DNA of 7,082 nucleotides from CAZNDN01 sp964571815 (GTDB lineage Bacteria; Fibrobacterota; Chitinivibrionia; Chitinivibrionales; WJKA01): NCBI GenBank assembly GCA_964571815.1, contig CAZNDN010000180.1, forward strand, positions 1-7,082, written 5' to 3'. Position 1 is the stretch's first letter. Each line of letters starts with the position of its first letter. Shown here one piece after another: positions 5,363 to 7,082 of this stretch. The notes beneath the pieces were generated by a model. It was given only the letters and a program-made list of their open reading frames with translations, did no database searches and was not told the origin of the DNA. The translations under genes were made by a program, and so were the position numbers.

Positions 5363-6802
5363 TCAGAGGTAAAACTTGAGTCGGAGAATCCAGTAATAAT
5401 CCTGAGGTCTGAGGCACAACTGCTCGTAGACCTGGAAATAGCCGGTCATATAGTCGTTGCGTTGCGTATGGTCGCTGGCGACCTGACCGCTGACCTCGAG
5501 AAAATCGGTGATTCGTCTTTTCCCGTAAATCGACCATTTCCAATCATCCTCGTGTTTGTAAGGATAGAGGTTGTCGTCCTCAAGCTTCCCACTGCGCAAC
5601 TCACCCAGAAACGGAACCGGAGAACGAGACTCCCAGACCGTCTTTGCCGAATTGCTGTAGCGATTTGCGAAATACTCCACCTGCAAGGAAAGAACATCGA
5701 GAACCTTGAATGTGGGAAAATTGAATCCGACCATGATCGGGATCCTCTGATGCAGGCTGTCGTAGTAAATTGGATAGTCCTTGATCCCGATCACGCCGAC
5801 CTCAGCGTAAAGCTTCCCCTCTTCTTCATTCAGCAGACCGGGTTTCAACAGAAACAAGGGATCGACTGCTATGCGCCCCATCGCTTTCGTTCCCTTGAAG
5901 GTGTAGAACGTGGTATCATTCCCATCGATATTCATCACGTAGCGCTGGTCGGCTTCGGCGGAATACGTATCCGTAAGCAGCCCCGGTGTGGTCTTTTCGG
6001 GGTCGACCGAAACCAGACGATGGGCGTACACGCCGGCACCGATTTCCAAAAATTTCAGAGGATTTACGGTCGCGAGATAGGCAAGCCCGAAATCGTAGAG
6101 AGGGTATACCTCCGTTTCCGAGGTCACGTAGAGCTGCTGGTTGAAAATCTCGAAGAGATCCAACTGCAGCCGAAGGGCAAGCACTTTCCACTTGTCGGAG
6201 GTCTCAAACCCGGAGACCAGAACCTGGGGATACATGTTGCTGCGAAACAGGTACTCTCCCAGGTTGTATGCATGCGGGTTGTACTTGACCGAGAAATACC
6301 CGCCCGTAAGGCCGAACGACAGGGCCTCATTCTCGATCAACCTGGAGCGGATGGAGGCTTCGATAAGGTACGGACGCTCCGTCTTGCGAAAATGCTTCAC
6401 GTTTTCGGCCGGGTTTTCTTTCCTGACAACCGCGTTGAAAGCGTAGCGAAACCCGCCGTGCACGGTAAGCCGCGTACGGTCCGTAACGTCATTGGTGAGC
6501 TTGACCCCGGCATCAAGAAGCATGAGCCATGACCGATTGAAATTGTATCCCTGAAAGACGTCGGACCAGAAGGCGTCGTCGGGAAGTGACGGATCGTTGG
6601 GAACCAACCGGGAGGGTTGCACATACACATAGCGGCTTTTGATAACCTGCCCCATGGTCGTCCAGCCCCATGCGCTCAGTTTGGTGCCGCCTTCACCATC
6701 ACCTTCGGCATGGACCGCCGAAACCGCGGCAAGCATCAGTGCCGCGCAAGAAGCGCGCATTGCAGTCGTGGAGAAAAACGAGCGTATTCCGGAACTCTTC
6801 AT
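5363..6802 (-). CDS. Exported outer-membrane beta-barrel protein of unrecognised family
   Basis: This 479-residue protein begins with a clear signal peptide: basic start, hydrophobic core ALMLAAVSAV and probable cleavage after VHA at residue 32. The mature part alternates short amphipathic strands with polar, aromatic-rich turns (for example RTRLTVHGGFRYAF, ALSFGLTGGYFSVKY, KVLALRLQLDLFEIF, FLEIGAGVYAHRL, LSLQVEYFANRY). It ends in YYWILRLKFYL, a typical last strand, although the final residue is Leu rather than the commoner Phe. There are only two cysteines, one of them in the signal peptide. I recognise no enzymatic motif and no plug or TonB box, so a transporter, adhesin or structural role cannot be chosen. 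The start is secure: AAGGAGG lies 5 nt before the ATG. An internal Met15 would also leave a signal peptide but lacks this site. Large leader and trailer gaps suggest its own transcription unit. Confidence 0.85.
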   Translation of the reverse strand: MKSSGIRSFFSTTAMRASCAALMLAAVSAVHAEGDGEGGTKLSAWGWTTMGQVIKSRYVYVQPSRLVPNDPSLPDDAFWSDVFQGYNFNRSWLMLLDAGVKLTNDVTDRTRLTVHGGFRYAFNAVVRKENPAENVKHFRKTERPYLIEASIRSRLIENEALSFGLTGGYFSVKYNPHAYNLGEYLFRSNMYPQVLVSGFETSDKWKVLALRLQLDLFEIFNQQLYVTSETEVYPLYDFGLAYLATVNPLKFLEIGAGVYAHRLVSVDPEKTTPGLLTDTYSAEADQRYVMNIDGNDTTFYTFKGTKAMGRIAVDPLFLLKPGLLNEEEGKLYAEVGVIGIKDYPIYYDSLHQRIPIMVGFNFPTFKVLDVLSLQVEYFANRYSNSAKTVWESRSPVPFLGELRSGKLEDDNLYPYKHEDDWKWSIYGKRRITDFLEVSGQVASDHTQRNDYMTGYFQVYEQLCLRPQDYYWILRLKFYL

Positions 6803-6814
6803 TCCATCCTCCTT
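6803..6814 (-). promoter_or_regulatory. Strong Shine-Dalgarno sequence of the barrel gene
   Basis: On the minus strand AAGGAGG (6808-6814) precedes ATG (6800-6802) by 5 nt. It is the best ribosome binding site in the window, consistent with high expression of an envelope protein, and it selects Met1 over Met15. Confidence 0.75.
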
Positions 6815-6818
6815 CCCG

Positions 6819-6839
6819 AAAAAAAAGGTGTTACCTTTT
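6819..6839 (-). terminator. Small hairpin followed by a T run, upstream of the barrel gene
   Basis: On the minus strand AAAAGGT (6833-6839) and ACCTTTT (6823-6829) form a perfect 7-bp stem with a three-base AAC loop, and the T run continues to eight residues (6819-6826). The form is that of an intrinsic terminator, although only three pairs are G-C. It lies just 4 nt before the barrel gene's Shine-Dalgarno sequence. It would either end transcripts coming from the cytochrome gene, or act in the barrel mRNA leader. Confidence 0.4.
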
Positions 6840-7017
6840 GACCCGGACCGCTACCATTAGCACGTTCCTGTCACCACGAACTGCCGCCGGAGAGAGGGAC
6901 GGTCCACTGTCCTTTTCGTCTTTGCTATTGAGAAAACCCCCGGAGCATCTCATGCCGCCAACCCTTCGCCGGCAGGCGACAAATTGCTCGTCCGGAGGAA
7001 TTCTCCCGAACACACTG
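6840..7017. other. Gap between cytochrome c tail and barrel gene; no gene seen
   Basis: No credible coding frame is present: a 60-codon GTG frame at 6831-7013 is basic, repetitive and unlike a folded protein. It presumably holds the barrel-gene promoter, but I could not find a convincing -35/-10 pair. Two stem candidates are listed separately. Confidence 0.5.
6966..7010 (-). terminator. Candidate stem-loops after the cytochrome c gene
   Basis: On the minus strand TTCGGGAG and CCTCCGGA (6991-7010) form an imperfect 8-bp stem with an AATT loop, counting two G-T wobbles and one mismatch, seven bases after the stop. Further on, TCGCC and GGCGA (6966-6979) form a 5-bp stem with a 4-nt loop. Neither has a T run, so they are weak evidence for a transcript end. 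Confidence 0.25.
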
Positions 7018-7082
7018 TCACAACGATTTCACGTACTCCACAAGATCGTCCAACTCCGCGTCCGATACGGGGGCGTTAATGC
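7018..7082 (-). CDS. C-terminal end of a class I cytochrome c domain protein (5' part outside window)
   Basis: The last 20 codons read INAPVSDAELDDLVEYVKSL and stop at TGA 7018-7020. This matches the final helix of class I c-type cytochromes, where a pattern like (L/V)SD.E(L/I)..LV.Y(V/L)..L closes the haem-binding domain. The CXXCH haem motif and the distal Met lie, if present, beyond the right edge. I therefore cannot say whether this is a lone electron-carrier cytochrome or the tail of a larger enzyme. Such proteins act outside the cytoplasmic membrane. Only the ending is visible, so the call rests on one motif. Confidence 0.6.
   Translation of the reverse strand, partial: INAPVSDAELDDLVEYVKSL

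Noticed and set aside
5462..6532. 356-codon plus-strand open frame
   Set aside because: It is antisense to the barrel gene, which has a signal peptide, beta-strand pattern and strong ribosome binding site. The opposite frame has none of these.
6831..7013. 60-codon minus-strand GTG frame in the gap after the cytochrome gene
   Set aside because: It has no ribosome binding site, a biased basic composition, and overlaps the candidate terminator stems.
1..7082. CRISPR array, tRNA or rRNA genes
   Set aside because: No regularly spaced direct repeats, cloverleaf-like segments or ribosomal RNA signatures were seen on either strand.

Overview
All five protein genes that I accept read leftward on the minus strand. 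In transcription order they are: the last 20 codons of a c-type cytochrome domain (right edge), an exported outer-membrane beta-barrel protein, a 392-residue protein built from three Rid (YjgF/YER057c/UK114)-like segments, an AAA ATPase of the DUF4143 type, and a family 31 glycoside hydrolase that runs off the left edge. A beta-barrel protein with a signal peptide points to a diderm (Gram-negative) bacterium. Sampled 60-base rows range from 50% to 70% GC. The barrel style and the DUF4143 ATPase would suit the Fibrobacterota/Chitinispirillia or another FCB-group lineage, but that placement is a guess from style, not from a marker gene.

Layout. 1-2432 is the GH31 enzyme, lacking only its extreme C-terminus. 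2433-2562 is a short gap with a Shine-Dalgarno sequence and an overlapping 11-residue leader frame. 2563-3732 is the ATPase. 3733-4013 is the most structured non-coding stretch: a promoter-like pair, two near-identical 15-bp dyads that together form a large inverted repeat, and several further palindromes. 4014-5192 is the Rid-repeat protein. 5193-5362 is a gap whose right part carries a 32-codon fragment resembling the C-terminal part of an anaerobic ribonucleotide reductase activase (NrdG). 5363-6802 is the beta-barrel protein with a strong ribosome binding site. 6803-7017 is a gap with hairpins and no gene. 7018-7082 is the cytochrome c tail.

How the genes may work together. I see no single pathway joining them. 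The GH31 enzyme lacks a signal peptide and would act in the cytoplasm on alpha-linked oligosaccharides, with closest motif similarity to YicI-type alpha-xylosidases. The Rid-repeat protein may be a deaminase-like or chorismatase-like enzyme. The gaps between genes (130, 281, 170 and 215 bp) and the hairpins in them argue for several small transcription units rather than one tight operon. The best leads for something undescribed are the three-segment Rid protein with the canonical arginine only in its last segment, the twin dyads overlapping the ATPase promoter, and the unrecognised barrel protein.
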